From CAVSSX01 sp963730735 (GTDB lineage: Bacteria > Actinomycetota > Acidimicrobiia > Acidimicrobiales > RAAP-2), in NCBI GenBank assembly GCA_963730735.1, contig CAVSSX010000007.1, positions 496,001 through 560,000 on the forward strand: a stretch of DNA of 64,000 bases. Reading direction: 5' to 3'. How positions within the stretch are numbered: position 1 is the first letter of the stretch; every line of letters starts with the position of its first letter. A program made the translations under genes and the position numbers. This document shows positions 36,748 through 45,910 of the stretch, piece by piece. The notes under the pieces were generated by a model. The model worked only from the letters and a program-made list of their open reading frames with translations, was not told the DNA's origin and ran no database searches.

Positions 36748-38257
36748 AGCGACGGCGGGCCGTACCGGGTTCCTGGGTCGGGAGCTGCTGCTCGGTCGGC
36801 AGGTTGAGGGGCTCGGGCGGGGTCAGGAAGGGGATCAGGTTGGTCGAGGTGGGGCAGCCGGTCCCGAGGTCGAGGCTGGTCGCCGGCAGCTTCGGCCGGG
36901 CGTCGTTGGGCTTGGCGAAGCCCAGGGTCGAGGTGAGGTCACCGACGGCCTGGCGCCGCCAGGCGGTCAGGTTGGGGACCTTCACGTCGAAGCGGGCCTC
37001 GAGGAACCGCAGCAGCGAGGTGTGGTCGTAGGTGGCCGAGTCCACGTAGCCGCCCCGGCTCCACGGTGAGACCACGGTCATCGGGACCCGGAAGCCCAGG
37101 CCGATCGGGCCGGCCACCCCGCCGCCCTCGGCCGTGGCGGCCGAGGCGGTGACCTCCTCGCCGGGGGTGCCGGCCGGCGGCGTCGGCGGGACGACGTGGT
37201 CGAAGAACCCGCCGTTCTCGTCGTAGGTGAGGAAGACCACCGTCTTGGCCCAGAGCTTCGGGTTGGACGTCAGGGTGTCGAGCACCTGGGCGGTGAACCA
37301 CTCGCCGGCCGCCGGCGAGCCGTTCGGGTGCTCGGAGTAGGCGATCGGCGGCATGATCCACGACACGCTCGGGAGGGTCCCCTTCTTCACGTCGGACTCG
37401 AAGTCGTTCGGCCAGGAGGGGACGAAGGCGTTCTTGTAGAGCGTGGAGTTGGGCTTCGAGACGAACTGCTTGAAGTACAAGAGGGCGTTGAACCCGAGGG
37501 CCAGGGCGCTGTCCTGGGCCGGACCGGCCGAGCTGCCCGGCGGCTGGTACACCTTCCAGGACACCCCCTTGTCGGTGAGCACCTCGGGCATGGTGTCCCA
37601 GCTGACCGAGCCGACGGCGTCCTTGGCCGTGGTGAGGCCGGGGGTCTCGAGCACCGGCCCTCCGTGGGTGCCCTCCGGGTCGAGGAACGCCGAGAACTTG
37701 TAGAGCCGGTTGGGCATGGTCGGCCCGAGGACCGAGCAGTGGTAGTTGTCGCAGATGGTGAAGGCGTCGGCCAGGGCGTAGTAGTAGCCCAGCTGCTGGC
37801 GGGTGAAGTAGCCCATGACCATCGGGCCCTGGGCCGCGCCGTCCTCGGCGGTGTGCACGGTCACGAATTGCTCGTTGGTGCCCCCGTCCCAGCTCTGGTG
37901 CTGCGGCGCCCAGTCGTGGATCGGGATCGAGGCGTTGCCCGAGCAGATCTGAGCGGTGGCCGAGGCCAGGTTGAAGGGCAGGAGGGTGGTGGCCCCGTTG
38001 GCCCCGTTCGGCCACGGCTGGTGGAAGCGGGACAGGGCGTCGTCGGAGCGGTCGTCGAAGCCCCGCACTCCGGGGTAGGTCCCGAAGTAGTGGTCGAACG
38101 AGCGGTTCTCCTGCATGAGGAACACCACGTGCTCGACGGCACCGAGATCGCTGCCCGGGGTGGTCCCGCTGCTGGTCGAGTCGCTGCAGGCGGCCAGCAG
38201 GCCGGCCCCGAGTGCCCCGAGCCCCCCGCCGAGGAATGCGCGTCGGCTGATCTCCAT
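36746..38257 (-). CDS. Phospholipase C / acid-phosphatase-like phosphoesterase, Tat lipoprotein
   Basis: 503-residue phosphoesterase of the bacterial phospholipase C family, which cleaves phosphate esters of lipids outside the membrane. ATG 38257 follows AGGAGG. The signal ISRRAFLGGGLGALGAGLLA carries a twin-arginine motif and ends in a lipobox-like LLAAC, so it is probably a Tat-exported lipoprotein. The metal site begins with HVVFLMQENRSFDHYFGTYP; further family blocks are DAFTICDNYHCSVLGPTMPN, WKVYQPPGSS, VVFLTYDENGGFFDHVVPP and FRVPMTVVSPWSRGGYVDS, then TYDHTSLLRFLEARF. The open frame continues upstream for 900 bases through two tRNA genes and tadA, but the Shine-Dalgarno and signal peptide fix the start. 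Confidence 0.9.
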   Translation of the reverse strand: MEISRRAFLGGGLGALGAGLLAACSDSTSSGTTPGSDLGAVEHVVFLMQENRSFDHYFGTYPGVRGFDDRSDDALSRFHQPWPNGANGATTLLPFNLASATAQICSGNASIPIHDWAPQHQSWDGGTNEQFVTVHTAEDGAAQGPMVMGYFTRQQLGYYYALADAFTICDNYHCSVLGPTMPNRLYKFSAFLDPEGTHGGPVLETPGLTTAKDAVGSVSWDTMPEVLTDKGVSWKVYQPPGSSAGPAQDSALALGFNALLYFKQFVSKPNSTLYKNAFVPSWPNDFESDVKKGTLPSVSWIMPPIAYSEHPNGSPAAGEWFTAQVLDTLTSNPKLWAKTVVFLTYDENGGFFDHVVPPTPPAGTPGEEVTASAATAEGGGVAGPIGLGFRVPMTVVSPWSRGGYVDSATYDHTSLLRFLEARFDVKVPNLTAWRRQAVGDLTSTLGFAKPNDARPKLPATSLDLGTGCPTSTNLIPFLTPPEPLNLPTEQQLPTQEPGTARRR

Positions 38258-38468
38258 TCGGGCCTCCTGTACGTCTCCGGTCACCCGCTGCCGCGGGTGC
38301 CGGTCGGCGCCGAGGAATCTAACCGGGATCCGGACCGTTCCGTCCCCGGCGACCGCACCGGCGACGTCGACCGACCCCTCGATCGCCGGGATCCGTCGTG
38401 CCGGGGCGTCCCCGGCGCGCCGCCGCCGTCCCGAGGGAGGGGGCGGCTCCGGCGTCGAGCCGGTCAGC

Positions 38469-38552
38469 GGAGCGGGTGGGATTTGAACCCACGGTGGCTT
38501 GCACCACACAACTTTTCGAGAGTTGCACCTTCGGCCGCTCGGACACCGCTCC
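38469..38552 (-). tRNA. tRNA-Ser (CGA)
   Basis: Acceptor stem GGAGCGG/CCGCTCC, a long class-II variable arm, T-loop GTTCAAATC, and anticodon stem CAACT/AGTTG around loop CTCGAAA give anticodon CGA for the UCG codon. CCA is not encoded. It lies between tadA and the phospholipase-like gene on the same strand. Confidence 0.9.
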
Positions 38553-38609
38553 GCCGGAGAGGCTAGCAGTGGGTCCCGAGGGTCCTCTGGCGCCGGTGAC
38601 CGGCGGGGC

Positions 38610-39124
38610 TCAGGCGGTCGGTCGGGCGATCCGCCGGGCGGGGTCCGCCGATCGGCGAAGAACGAGCGCAGGAGGGCGGCCGATTCGGAGCGACGGACCC
38701 CGGTGACCACCGGCAGCCGGTGGTTGAGCCGGGGGTCGTCGCAGAGGTTGTAGAGCGAGCCGCAGGCGCCGGCGGCCAGGTCCTCGGCCCCGAACACCAA
38801 CCGGCCCACTCGGGCGTTCACCAGGGCCCCGGCACACATGAGGCACGGTTCGAGCGTGACCACCAGGGTGACCTCGCCGAGCCGCCAGGTCCCGAGCGCC
38901 CTGGCCGCCCCGGCCAGCGCCAGGATCTCGGCATGGGCCGTGGGGTCGCCCCGCAGCTCCCGCTCGTTGTGGGCCGAGGCCACCACGACCCCGTCCACCA
39001 GGGCGAGCGCCCCGACCGGGACGTCGCCGTGGCCCGGGGCCCGCGCCGCCTCGGCCAGGGCGAGCGCCATCGCCTGGTCGTCGGTGAGGGGCGGGCCGTC
39101 GTGGGGGCGCGGGTCGGGAGCCAT
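38610..39124 (-). CDS. tadA: tRNA-specific adenosine deaminase
   Basis: Converts A34 to inosine in tRNA-Arg(ACG), allowing CGN decoding; that tRNA is at 8.57 kb. The zinc and catalytic residues are DPTAHAEILAL (His, proton-shuttle Glu) and EPCLMCAGALVNA (two Cys). VPVGALALVDGVVV is the N-terminal strand; the C-terminus is LLRSFFADRR. ATG 39124 starts only 4 bases after the upstream tRNA-Ser; ATG 39070 is an alternative that leaves a more usual family N-terminus. The frame has no stop before the downstream genes, so one indel is likely just after FFADRR; the neighbouring frame gives a stop at 38610. About 160-170 residues expected. Confidence 0.85.
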
Positions 39125-39128
39125 GGGC

Positions 39129-39212
39129 GGAGGAGGTGGGATTTGAACCCACGGTGGGTTGCCCCACACACGATTTCCAATCGTGCCGATTCGGCCGCTC
39201 TCGCACTCCTCC
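39129..39212 (-). tRNA. tRNA-Ser (GGA)
   Basis: Acceptor GGAGGAG/CTCCTCC, class-II variable arm, T-loop GTTCAAATC, and anticodon stem CACGA/TCGTG around loop TTGGAAA give anticodon GGA, decoding UCC/UCU. CCA is not encoded. The tadA start follows within 5 bases, so end processing of this tRNA would create the 5' end of the tadA message. Confidence 0.92.
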
Positions 39213-39327
39213 CGGGGTACAGCCCGGACAGGCTACCCAATCGCCATGACCGCTCCCTCGGCGGTCCCGGCCGCCCGGGGCGTCCCGAGGGCCGAGGTCG
39301 GGGGTATCGTGGCCGGATCACGCCGAC

Positions 39328-39429
39328 GTTGGGTGCGGCGGCTGGGTCCTGCGCAACGGTCGCTCGTGAACCGAGTCAGGGTCGGAAGGCAGCAGCTCTC
39401 AGCGGGTCAGACCGTGTGCCGTAGCCAAC
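39328..39429 (+). ncRNA. ffs: Signal recognition particle RNA, small bacterial (4.5S) type
   Basis: The universally conserved core is present: GTCAGGGTCGGAAGGCAGCA near 39376-39395, close to the bacterial consensus GGTCAGGnCCGGAAGGnAGCAGC that binds Ffh. The ends pair: GTTGGGTGCGGC (from 39328) with GCCGTAGCCAAC (to 39429), and TGCGCAACGG leads to the inner helix. Roughly 100 bases, no Alu domain. Its position immediately upstream of dnaX and recR is the conserved actinobacterial arrangement. Confidence 0.88.
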
Positions 39430-39541
39430 CTGGCCGTCGCACCGAGCGCCGGCGTGATCGGTCCGGGGCGCCGTGCGGCGGGTCCGCCGGTGCCGGTGGC
39501 CCCCGTCTCGGTGACAGCCCCCGCCGGTAGGCTCCCGGGCC

Positions 39542-41480
39542 ATGGCCGAACAAGAGGACGAGGTGGCCGCACCCGCCGCCACCAACCTGCCCGAGTCCTC
39601 GGTCGACGGCTCGCCGTTCGTGTCCCTCTACCGGCGGTTCCGCCCGGGTCGGTTCGGGGACCTCCGGGGCCAGCCCCACGTCGTGCTGGGCCTGCAGGGG
39701 GCCGTGCGCGACGGGCACGTGTCCCACGCCTACCTCTTCAGCGGTCCCCGGGGCACCGGCAAGACCTCGACCGCCCGCATCCTGGCCCGGGCCCTCAACT
39801 GCGCCGATCCCCACGACGGGGAGCCCTGCGGGGTCTGCACGTCGTGCGTGGAGATCGCCCGGGGCACCTCGCTCGACGTCCACGAGCTCGACGCGGCCTC
39901 GAACAACGGGGTCGACGCCATGCGCGACCTGGTCTCCCATGCCGCCCTGGGCACGCCCGGACGCTGGAAGGTCTACATCGTCGACGAGGTCCACATGCTG
40001 TCCAACGCGGCGGCCAACGCGCTGTTGAAGACGCTCGAGGAGCCGCCGGCCCACGTGGTGTTCGTCCTGGCCACGACGGACCCCCAGAAGGTGCCGGCGA
40101 CCATCCGCAGCCGGACCCAGCACTTCGAGTTCCGTCTCATCGGGGCCGACACGCTCCACGAGCTGCTCGACGACGTCCGGGCCCAGGCCGGCCTGGCCCT
40201 GGACGACGACGCCCTGGCGGTCGCCGTGCGGCGGGGTCGAGGTTCGGCCCGTGACGCCCTGTCGGCCCTCGACCAGGTGGCCGCCTCGGGCACGGCCGAC
40301 GACCCCCGGCCGGCGCTCGACGAGGCCATCGACGCCCTGTGCGAGCTCGAGGCCCACCGGTTGCTGGTGGTCGTCGCCCAACTGCACGAGGCGGGGTGGG
40401 CGTCGGCCCAGTTGGCGTCGGAGCTGGTCGACGAGCTGCGCCAGGTGTTCCTGGCCGCGCTGGCCCCGGACCTGGCCGACGCCAGTGGCGCCGAGCGCCA
40501 GGAGCTGAGCCGACGGGCCGACCGGCTCGGGCTGGCCCGGCTGGTCCGGGCCATCGAGGTGCTCGGTCGGGCCCAGGTCGACATGCGCGAGGCCCCCGAT
40601 CCCCGGGTGGTGCTCGAGGTGGCCCTGGTCCGCATCGCCCGGCCCGAGCTGGACGACACGCCGGCGGGGATCGTGGAGCGGCTCGAGCGTCTGGAGCGCT
40701 CGGCCGTCGTCGCCCACCCGTCGGCCCGGGTCGCCCCGGCCACTCCCGCCCCCGCCCCTCGAGCCGTCGGGGGGCGCCGAGGGACGGGCCCTGGGCGCCA
40801 TCCGACGGCAGCGCCAGGCCCCGCCGACACCCGCCGCCCCGCCGACACCGCCGGCCACCGTGCCCGACCCCGCCTCCGTGCCCGACCCCGCCCCGGCGAC
40901 CGACGCCGAGGTCGTGGCGTCCCCGCCGGCCAGCCCACCCCCGCCACCGCCGGTCGCCGAGCCCGCCCCGGTGGCCGCAGCGCCGCCGGCCGAAACGCCG
41001 CCGGCCGCCGCCCCGATGGACGGAGCCGCCCCCCCGGCCGACGTCCCGAGCCGCGACGCCCTGGTCGAGGCGTGGGGCGACCAGATCCTCCGCACCCTGC
41101 CGGCCAAGGCCAAGGCGCTCTTCAGCGCCGGGCGGTTCGTGGGGGTCGAACAGGGCACCGCCCTGTTCGCCCTGCCCAACGCCGCCCATCGTGACCGCTG
41201 CCGCGAGGTCAAGGGCGTCGTCGAGTCGGCCATCGACGCCCACTTCGGACGGACGGTGCCGCTCGAGCTGGTGATCGACGGCGGCCCGGGGAGCGCCTCG
41301 CGTCCGGCCTCGGGCGACGATCGGGGCCCCGCGCCGTCGGCGGCTCCGGCCGACGAGTTCGGGTTGGCCGCCGACGACGACTTCGATCCCGACGACCCGA
41401 CCACCCAGGCGGTCGTCGAGTCGGTGGCCGAGGCCCGGCTGCTCGAAGCCTTCCCGGGCGCCCAGCCGGTGGAGGACTAG
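39542..41480 (+). CDS. dnaX: DNA polymerase III subunits gamma/tau, one frameshift
   Basis: Clamp-loader ATPase. ATG 39542; SLYRRFRPGRFGDLRGQPHV is the canonical start of the AAA+ core. Walker A FSGPRGTGKTSTARILARAL (about residue 69), zinc-binding CADPHDGEPCGVCTSC, Walker B KVYIVDEVHMLS, sensor LATTDPQKVPATIRSRTQHF. After about residue 400 the frame slips at a C-rich run (40740-40760): downstream EPSGGAEGRALGAIRRQRQ, a Pro-rich linker and the tau-type domain SRDALVEAWGDQILRTLPAK continue in the +1 frame to TAG 41478-41480. About 645 residues when joined. No A-rich slippery heptamer is present, so an error is more likely than programmed frameshifting. recR follows with no gap. Confidence 0.92.
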
Positions 41481-42083
41481 GTGTACACCGGGCCCCTGCG
41501 GGCGCTGATCGACGAGCTCGGCCGCCTACCCGGCGTGGGTCCGAAGTCGGCCCAGCGCATCGCCTTCCACGTCCTGAAGGTCCCGACGGAGGATGCGCTG
41601 CGGCTCTCGGACGCCATCGTGGCGGTCAAGGAGCGCACCACCCTGTGCTCGGTGTGCTTCAACGTGGCCGAGGGCGGCGCCCTCTGCGACATCTGTGCCG
41701 ACGCCCGCCGGGAAGCGGCGGTGGTGTGCGTGGTCGAGGACCCGAGGGACATCGTGGCGCTCGAGCGGACCCAGCAGTTCCGCGGTCGCTACCACGTGCT
41801 GGGCGGGGCGCTGAACCCCCTCGAGGGGGTCGGGCCCGACCAGCTCAAGGTGGCCGAGCTGCTGGCCCGGGTGGACGCCGACGGCATCACCGAGGTCATC
41901 TTGTGCACCAACCCGAATCTCGAGGGGGAGGCCACGACGATGTACCTGGCCCGCCTGCTCAAGCCCCTGGGCCTGCGGGTCAGCCGGCTGGCCAGCGGCC
42001 TGCCGGTCGGCGGCGACCTCGAGTACGCCGACGAGCTCACCCTCGGTCGGGCGCTCGAGGGGCGCCGGGAGCTCGACGGCTGA
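41481..42083 (+). CDS. recR: Recombination protein RecR
   Basis: 200-residue RecFOR-pathway protein that loads RecA at gaps. GTG 41481 directly follows the dnaX stop. HhH region [20 protein letters not shown]; zinc finger [17 protein letters not shown] with four cysteines; Toprim domain [40 protein letters not shown]-terminal [20 protein letters not shown] with Walker-B-like end. Full length and intact. Confidence 0.96.
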   Translation: MYTGPLRALIDELGRLPGVGPKSAQRIAFHVLKVPTEDALRLSDAIVAVKERTTLCSVCFNVAEGGALCDICADARREAAVVCVVEDPRDIVALERTQQFRGRYHVLGGALNPLEGVGPDQLKVAELLARVDADGITEVILCTNPNLEGEATTMYLARLLKPLGLRVSRLASGLPVGGDLEYADELTLGRALEGRRELDG

Positions 42084-42137
42084 GCGGCCCCCGGGGGGTC
42101 CTGGCCGACACCGGTGCGGGCGGGCCACACTGGCGAC

Positions 42138-42686
42138 ATGAGCGATCGATTGGTGTGGATCCTTCGCCACGCCAAGACCCAGGTGCCGCCGCCGCCCGGC
42201 GGCCAGGACTACGACCGTCGGCTGACGGCCCGCGGCAAGCGGGACGCCGACGCCCTGGGCCAACGCCTGGCGGCCACCGGCGACCGCCTCGGCCTGGCCG
42301 CGTCGCAGCTCCCGGGTCGGGTGCTGTGCTCGAGTGCCGCCCGGACCACCCAGACGGCCGAGCGGGTGTGGGGCCCCTCGGGGGCCGAGGCGCCGCCGAT
42401 CGACTACCTCCGCTCGCTCTACCACGCCTCGTCCGAGGGGGTGCTGGGCCAGCTGCGCCTGCTCGACGAGGCGGTGCGCTCGGTCATGGTGGTGGGCCAC
42501 AACCCGACGGTGCACCACCTGGTCGGCGACCTGTGCTCGCCCGACGACGAGCGCGGTCGGGCCCTCCTCGAGCTCGAGGGCTTCCCGACGTGTGCCCTGG
42601 CCGTGCTGTCGATGCCGGCCGGGACGTGGCTCGACCTGGCCGAGGCCAGCGGGCAGCTGCTCGACCTGGTCGTCCCGCCCTACTGA
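42138..42686 (+). CDS. SixA-like histidine phosphatase
   Basis: 182-residue member of the histidine phosphatase superfamily, SixA type. ATG 42138 gives MSDRLVWILRHAKTQVPPPP; RHAKT is the catalytic RHG-equivalent motif with the nucleophilic histidine, as in SixA (RHAxx). Second-half residues VLCSSAARTTQTAERVW (R/S pocket) and MVVGHNPTVHHLVGDL supply the second histidine. Such proteins dephosphorylate phosphohistidine or small phosphoesters; the target is unknown. Convergent with the thiolase gene. Confidence 0.88.
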   Translation: MSDRLVWILRHAKTQVPPPPGGQDYDRRLTARGKRDADALGQRLAATGDRLGLAASQLPGRVLCSSAARTTQTAERVWGPSGAEAPPIDYLRSLYHASSEGVLGQLRLLDEAVRSVMVVGHNPTVHHLVGDLCSPDDERGRALLELEGFPTCALAVLSMPAGTWLDLAEASGQLLDLVVPPY

Positions 42687-42691
42687 GCCCG

Positions 42692-42709
42692 GGACCCGGC
42701 CCGGGGTCC
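42692..42709. terminator. Hairpin between sixA-like and thiolase genes
   Basis: GGACCC (42692-42697) pairs with GGGTCC (42704-42709) around the 6-base loop GGCCCG, in a 25-base convergent intergenic gap. Short but perfect stem; no T-run. Confidence 0.5.
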
Positions 42710-42711
42710 GC

Positions 42712-43896
42712 TCAGCTCAGCGAGCGCAGGATGGCGGCGTCGCCCTGCCCACCGCCACCGCACAGGGCGACGGCGGCGTACTGGCCACCCCGGCGACGCA
42801 GCTCGAGCAGGGCGGTGAGGGCCACCCGGGTCCCCGACATGCCCACCGGGTGGCCGAGGGCGATGGCCCCGCCGTTCACGTTGAGCTTCGACTCGTCGAG
42901 GCCCAGCTCGTCGGCCGAGGCCAGGCCGACGGCGGCGAAGGCCTCGTTGATCTCGAACAGGTCGATGTCGGCGATCGCCCTGCCCGCCCGGCCGAGGGCC
43001 TTCTGGATGGCCCGGGACGGCTGGGTGAGCAGCGACGTGTCGGGCCCGGCCACCTGGCCGTAGCCGACGAGCTCGCCGAGCGGGGTCAGGCCGAGCTCGG
43101 CCGCCTTGGCCGCCGACATGACGATGACGGCCGCCCCACCGTCGGAGATCTGCGAGGCGTTGCCGGCGGTGATCGTGCCCTCCTTGTCGAAGGCCGGACG
43201 GAGGGCGCCGAGCGAGCCGGCCGTGGTCTCGGGCCGCACGCCCTCGTCGGTGTCGATCAGGACCGGGTCGCCCTTGCGCTGGGGGACGGGCACCGGGACG
43301 ATCTCCTCGGCCAGCCGGCCGTCCTTGATGGCCGCCGCCGCCTTCTCGTGGCTGCCGGCGGCGAAGGCGTCCTGACGCTCGCGGCTCACCCCGGCCACCT
43401 GGTTGTAGCGCTCGGTGGCCAGGCCCATGGCGCAGTGGTCGAAGGCACAGGTGAGGCCGTCGGACATCATCGAGTCGTAGAGGGTGGCGTCACCGATCCG
43501 GAAGCCCGCCCGGGCCCCGGGCAGCAGGTAGGGCGCCTGGGTCATCGACTCCATGCCGCCGGCGACCACGATCTCGGCGTCGCCGGCGTTGATCATCTGG
43601 TCGGCCAGGTAGATGGCGTTCAGGCCGGACAGGCAGACCTTGTTGACCGTCGTCGCCGGCACCGAGAGGGGGATGCCCGCCTTGGCCGCCGCCTGGCGGG
43701 CCGGGATCTGGCCCGTCCCGGCCAGGATGACCTGGCCCATGAAGACGTAGTCGACCTGCTCGGGCGAGAGGCCGGCCCGCTCCAGGGCGGCGGCGATGGC
43801 GATGCCGCCGAGGTCCATGGCCGTCAACGAGGCGAACGCCCCCGACAGCTTTCCGATCGGGGTTCTCGCTCCGGCGACGATGACCGATCCGGGCAT
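42712..43896 (-). CDS. atoB: Acetyl-CoA C-acetyltransferase (thiolase)
   Basis: 394-residue thiolase condensing two acetyl-CoA to acetoacetyl-CoA. ATG 43896 has GGAGG 7 bases upstream. Nucleophile Cys in TTVNKVCLSGLNAIYLADQM (about residue 88); His in NVNGGAIALGHPVGMSGTR; second Cys in ALCGGGGQGDAAI; DLFEINEAFAAVGLA is the conserved thiolase block. Biosynthetic type by the motif set. Divergent from ccr across 173 bases, and with hbd, ccr and ecm nearby it would supply the ethylmalonyl-CoA pathway. Confidence 0.93.
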   Translation of the reverse strand: MPGSVIVAGARTPIGKLSGAFASLTAMDLGGIAIAAALERAGLSPEQVDYVFMGQVILAGTGQIPARQAAAKAGIPLSVPATTVNKVCLSGLNAIYLADQMINAGDAEIVVAGGMESMTQAPYLLPGARAGFRIGDATLYDSMMSDGLTCAFDHCAMGLATERYNQVAGVSRERQDAFAAGSHEKAAAAIKDGRLAEEIVPVPVPQRKGDPVLIDTDEGVRPETTAGSLGALRPAFDKEGTITAGNASQISDGGAAVIVMSAAKAAELGLTPLGELVGYGQVAGPDTSLLTQPSRAIQKALGRAGRAIADIDLFEINEAFAAVGLASADELGLDESKLNVNGGAIALGHPVGMSGTRVALTALLELRRRGGQYAAVALCGGGGQGDAAILRSLS

Positions 43897-44069
43897 GTGT
43901 GTCCTCCACTCCTCTGCCCGTCGCTCGGCGCCGGGCGGCCTCCGGTCGGCGCCGAGCCCCCTGTGGCCCCACCGGGCGCAGCGCCCGGGTGGACCGGTGC
44001 CCGGCCGACCCCGGCCGACGTGGTGTCGACCAGGGGCCCATACTACGGCGTCCACTATTCTCCCAGCAC

Positions 44070-45411
44070 ATGGATGAGATTTTCCGTGCCGCGCTCGATG
44101 GTGCAACGGGGGACGAGCTTGCCGCGCTGCCCCTCCCCACCACCTACCGGGCCGCCTTCGTGCGCCGTCAGGACGTGGCGATGTTCGAGGGGCTCGAGTC
44201 GGCCGACAAGGACCCCCGCCAGTCGCTGCACGTCGGCGAGGTCCCGGTGCCCGAGCTGGCCCCCGACGAGGCCTACGTGGCCGTCATGGCCTCCTCGATC
44301 AACTTCAACACCGTGTGGACGTCCATCTTCGAGCCCCTGCCCACCTTCGGCTTCCTCGACCGGCTGGGCAAGGAGAGCACCTGGGGCGCCCGGCACGCCC
44401 TCGACTACCACGTGGTCGGGTCCGACGCCGCCGGCGTCGTGCTGCGCACCGGGTCCTCGGTCCGGAACTGGTCGCCCGGCGACAAGGTGACGGTCCACTG
44501 CAACTACGTCGACGACCAGGACCCGTCGTCCCACGACGACTCGATGTTGGGCTCCAACCAGCGGATCTGGGGCTTCGAGTCCAACTTCGGGGGCCTGGCC
44601 GACCTCTGCGTGGTGAAGGCCAACCAGCTCATGCCCAAGCCCCGGCACCTCTCCTGGGAGGAGGCGGCGGTCAACGCCCTGTGCAACTCGACGGCCTACC
44701 GCATGCTGGTCTCGCACAACGGGGCCCCGGTCACCCAGGGCGACCGGGTGCTCGTGTGGGGGGCGAGCGGCGGCCTCGGGCAGCTTCGCCGTGCAGTACG
44801 TGCTGAACGGGGGCGGGACGCCGGTCGGCGTGGTCTCCTCGCCCGAGAAGGTGGCCCTGCTCCACGACCTCGGGGTGGAGGCGGTCATCGACCGCCGGGC
44901 CGCCGACTACCGGTTCTGGAAGGACGAGCACACCCAGGACGAGACCGAGTGGCGCCGGTTGGGCAAGGACATCCGCGGCCTGGTCGGGGCCGACCCCGAC
45001 ATCGTCTTCGAGCACCCCGGCCGACAGACCATGGGGGCGTCGGTCTTCGCCTGCACGCGTGGCGGGACCATCGTCACCTGCGCCGCCACCTCGGGCTACA
45101 TGATCGAGTACGACAACCGACACCTGTGGATGCGGCTCAAGACCATCAAGGGCTCGCACTTCGCCAACTACCGGGAGGCCTGGGACGCCAACCAGCTCAT
45201 CTGCGAGGGCAAGATCCTGCCCCCGCTCTCGGCCGTCTTCCCCCTCGAGGAGGTGGGCGAGGCCACCCTCCAGGTGCATCAGAACCGGCACGAGGGAAAG
45301 ATCGGCGTACGGTGCCTGGCGCCGGCCGAGGGGCTCGGGATCGACGATCCGGAGTTCCGCCAGCAGGTCGGCGAGGACCGCATCACCCTATTTCGGAGGC
45401 ATGGCGCATGA
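44070..45411 (+). CDS. ccr: Crotonyl-CoA carboxylase/reductase, one frameshift
   Basis: NADPH-dependent reductive carboxylation of crotonyl-CoA to (2S)-ethylmalonyl-CoA, the key step of the ethylmalonyl-CoA pathway. ATG 44070. Diagnostic residues for CO2 handling in Ccr are in place: Asn in ASSINFNTVWTSIFEP, Phe-Glu in IWGFESNFGGLADL, and His in IKGSHFANYREAW. Cofactor motif VLVWGASGGLGSFAVQ is split by one extra G near 44779 (GGGCAG for GGCAGC), after which the frame is AVQYVLNGGGTPVGVVSSPE to the end. About 446 residues, full length. The stop overlaps the epimerase ATG (ATGA). These residues separate it from simple quinone or crotonyl-CoA reductases. Confidence 0.93.
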
Positions 45412-45827
45412 CCACGACAACCGACGGACTGCTGACCGAGATCGACCACGTGGCGATCGCCGTCCGCGACCTCGAGGCCGCCGTGGCCTGGTACGCGGCG
45501 ACCTTCGGGGCCACGGTGGCCCACCGCGAGCGGGTGGAGCGCGACGGGGTCGAGGAGGTCCTCCTGGCCGTGGCCGACTCCTACGTCCAGCTGCTCACGC
45601 CCATCCGTGACGACTCGACGGTGGCCAAGTACCTCGACACCAAGGGCGAGGGGCTGCACCACGTGGGCTACCGGGTGAAGGACTGCGCCGCCGCCCTCCA
45701 GGCGGTGAAGGACGAGGGGGGCCGGGTCATCGACGAGGCCCCTCGGCCGGGGTCCCGGGGGACCACGGTGGCCTTCATCCACCCCAAGACCTCGTTCGGC
45801 ACCCTGATCGAGCTGGTCCAGGAGTAG
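45408..45827 (+). CDS. mce: Methylmalonyl-/ethylmalonyl-CoA epimerase
   Basis: 139-residue vicinal-oxygen-chelate epimerase interconverting (2R) and (2S) acyl-malonyl-CoA. Metal ligands: H14 in [20 protein letters not shown]84/H85 in [13 protein letters not shown] and E135 in [10 protein letters not shown]; the base region VFIHPK-like is [13 protein letters not shown] 45408 overlaps the ccr stop. Placement directly behind ccr suggests it acts on ethylmalonyl-CoA as well as methylmalonyl-CoA, as shown for the enzyme in this pathway. Confidence 0.92.
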   Translation: MTTTTDGLLTEIDHVAIAVRDLEAAVAWYAATFGATVAHRERVERDGVEEVLLAVADSYVQLLTPIRDDSTVAKYLDTKGEGLHHVGYRVKDCAAALQAVKDEGGRVIDEAPRPGSRGTTVAFIHPKTSFGTLIELVQE

Positions 45828-45910
45828 GCCCGGGGACCACCCCGGCCGGTCGACGGGCCGGTGGGCGCCCAATTCGGGCCATCGCGGCGAAGCCGGTAGC
45901 CTCGGGCCTC

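Noticed and set aside
36746..39169. A single 807-residue minus-strand protein fusing TadA and the phospholipase-like enzyme
   Set aside because: The frame passes through two tRNA-Ser sequences, and the phospholipase part has its own Shine-Dalgarno and Tat signal; the missing tadA stop is best explained by an indel.
39930..40950. Long antisense Arg/Ser-rich frames opposite dnaX and many other genes
   Set aside because: They are typical of high-GC shadow frames, lack ribosome sites and domains, and overlap well-supported genes completely.
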